A stretch of DNA of 64,000 nucleotides from Devosia naphthalenivorans (GTDB lineage: Bacteria; Pseudomonadota; Alphaproteobacteria; Rhizobiales; Devosiaceae). The notes below the pieces were generated by a model. That model saw only the letters and a list, made by a program, of their open reading frames with translations, made no database searches and was not told the origin of the DNA. Below are positions 63,322 through 64,000 of the stretch, in pieces; the first letter of the stretch is position 1; the number at the start of each line of letters is the position of its first letter. A program made the translations under genes and the position numbers. The stretch lies in NCBI RefSeq assembly GCF_003056355.1, contig NZ_PYVW01000016.1, positions 61,142 through 125,141 of the forward strand, written 5' to 3'.

Positions 63322-63528
63322 GTGCTTACCGAACTACTCGCCTATGCTTTTTTCGCCGCCGGAGTGGTCATGGCCATCTTCGCCCTTCTCTCCGCTTTCA
63401 GAGGCGCAAACCGGTCTTGGGTACGAGGGTCGCAAGCCTTTGCGCTCAACCTTGTCCTAGCCCTGTTGCTTGTCGGCTTCGGACAATTGCTCCGTCTGCT
63501 CCTTGCTATCCTTCAAGCGCAGAACTGA
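63322..63528 (+). CDS. Small two-helix membrane protein
   Basis: A 68-residue protein from GTG 63322 with AGGAG upstream. It has two hydrophobic helices (LLAYAFFAAGVVMAIFALLS and ALNLVLALLLVGFGQLLRLL) joined by a basic loop (RGANRSWVRGS). No family recognised. Confidence 0.55.
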   Translation: MLTELLAYAFFAAGVVMAIFALLSAFRGANRSWVRGSQAFALNLVLALLLVGFGQLLRLLLAILQAQN

Positions 63529-64000
63529 GTTTTAAGCCGTCGCCGCCCAAGAATAAAGGTGTGACACTATCTCTGATGGCGCGGGTCAGTGGCCGCAAGT
63601 CCCTCACGTCGTTGAGCGCATAATGGAACAGCGACAATGTCGCTCCAGCACTGCCCAGCGTTGTCTCCATTGCACGAGCAAGCTTGAGCAGCGCAGCAAG
63701 CGTGCAGGCTCTGCCCAGCCCGGATGTCCAGGCAGTAATTAGCTGGACGCCGGCAAAAACTGGTTGATGAGCCCGGCAGTGTCATGAGAGCGGGCTGAGT
63801 TCAGCGTTTTGGGCGGACTTGGCGCTGCGTTTGACGATCTGCGGTGCCCTATATGGGCGTTTCCCTGTATTGCGTGTCAATCGTGTGTGGACGCCCGTCT
63901 GGATGCAAGCGGTTTTTCATTGGCTTTGGGCATGTGGTCAGGTGCTGTCGTGTGTCCGGCCTCATGATGCGGCCATTTGCACGCCGCGGGCCCGTATGGA
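63529..64000. other. Window end, no supported gene
   Basis: A minus-strand frame of about 87 codons (63510-63780; FAGVQLITAWTSGLGRACTL...) has protein-like text but no start, and may be the end of a broken gene. The last 200 bases show nothing I can identify; a minus-strand frame ending near 63952 enters from outside. Confidence 0.3.

Noticed and set aside
63510..63780. 87-codon minus-strand stretch with protein-like text
   Set aside because: It lacks a start codon after the upstream stop and matches no family I know; recorded only as a possible gene end.

Overview
The window looks like chromosomal DNA of an alphaproteobacterium of the order Hyphomicrobiales. Devosia or a close relative is a reasonable guess from the protein style, not a proven assignment. 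The left 29 kb is GC-rich and ordinary in gene content. It holds the 3' part of glpK, a CAP-domain lipoprotein, an aminoglycoside-kinase-like gene, a tctCBA tricarboxylate transporter operon, a GAF-GGDEF-EAL protein and a complete type I secretion operon (1,912-aa repeat protein, small protein, ABC transporter, membrane fusion protein). From about 18.4 to 28.7 kb intact genes (metallophosphatase, Asp/Gly-rich exported protein, PAS chemoreceptor, I78 inhibitor lipoprotein, small hypotheticals) are mixed with decayed ones: an O-antigen ligase tail, a ROK kinase and half of a GGDEF-EAL protein.

From 29.9 to 63.5 kb lies a surface-polysaccharide locus. The dTDP-rhamnose pathway is complete but split: rfbB-rfbD at 29.9-31.8 kb and rfbA-rfbC at 60.4-61.8 kb. 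Between them are a GT2 glycosyltransferase, a second type I secretion pair (HlyD family and PrtD/RsaD-like ABC), an RTX-type secreted protein, IS21 and IS3 debris, integrase modules, a large putative secreted surface protein, wzm-wzt, and three large sugar genes (methyltransferase-GT-RgpF fusion, epimerase, GT2-GT4 fusion). An acyltransferase follows rfbC. The combination of type I exporter, repeat-rich surface proteins and O-antigen genes recalls the S-layer/LPS arrangement known from Caulobacter.

The most striking part is 40.4-50.4 kb. An intact surface-protein gene (48830-50440, minus strand) contains a 20-bp sequence at codon ~148 that recurs exactly at 44036-44055. There it begins a headless, diverged second copy of the same gene's 3' part. 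Between the two 20-mers lie a XRE regulator, a tyrosine integrase, an M15-like protein, an unusual reverse transcriptase (YADN active-site box), a small HTH protein and a full replacement tail with its own terminator. This is what an integrase insertion into a protein gene would leave if the element brought its own new C-terminal half: a candidate 5,943-bp RT-encoding element that swaps the tail of a surface protein. A sister integrase/XRE pair sits beyond the displaced tail.

No rRNA, tRNA or CRISPR array was seen.
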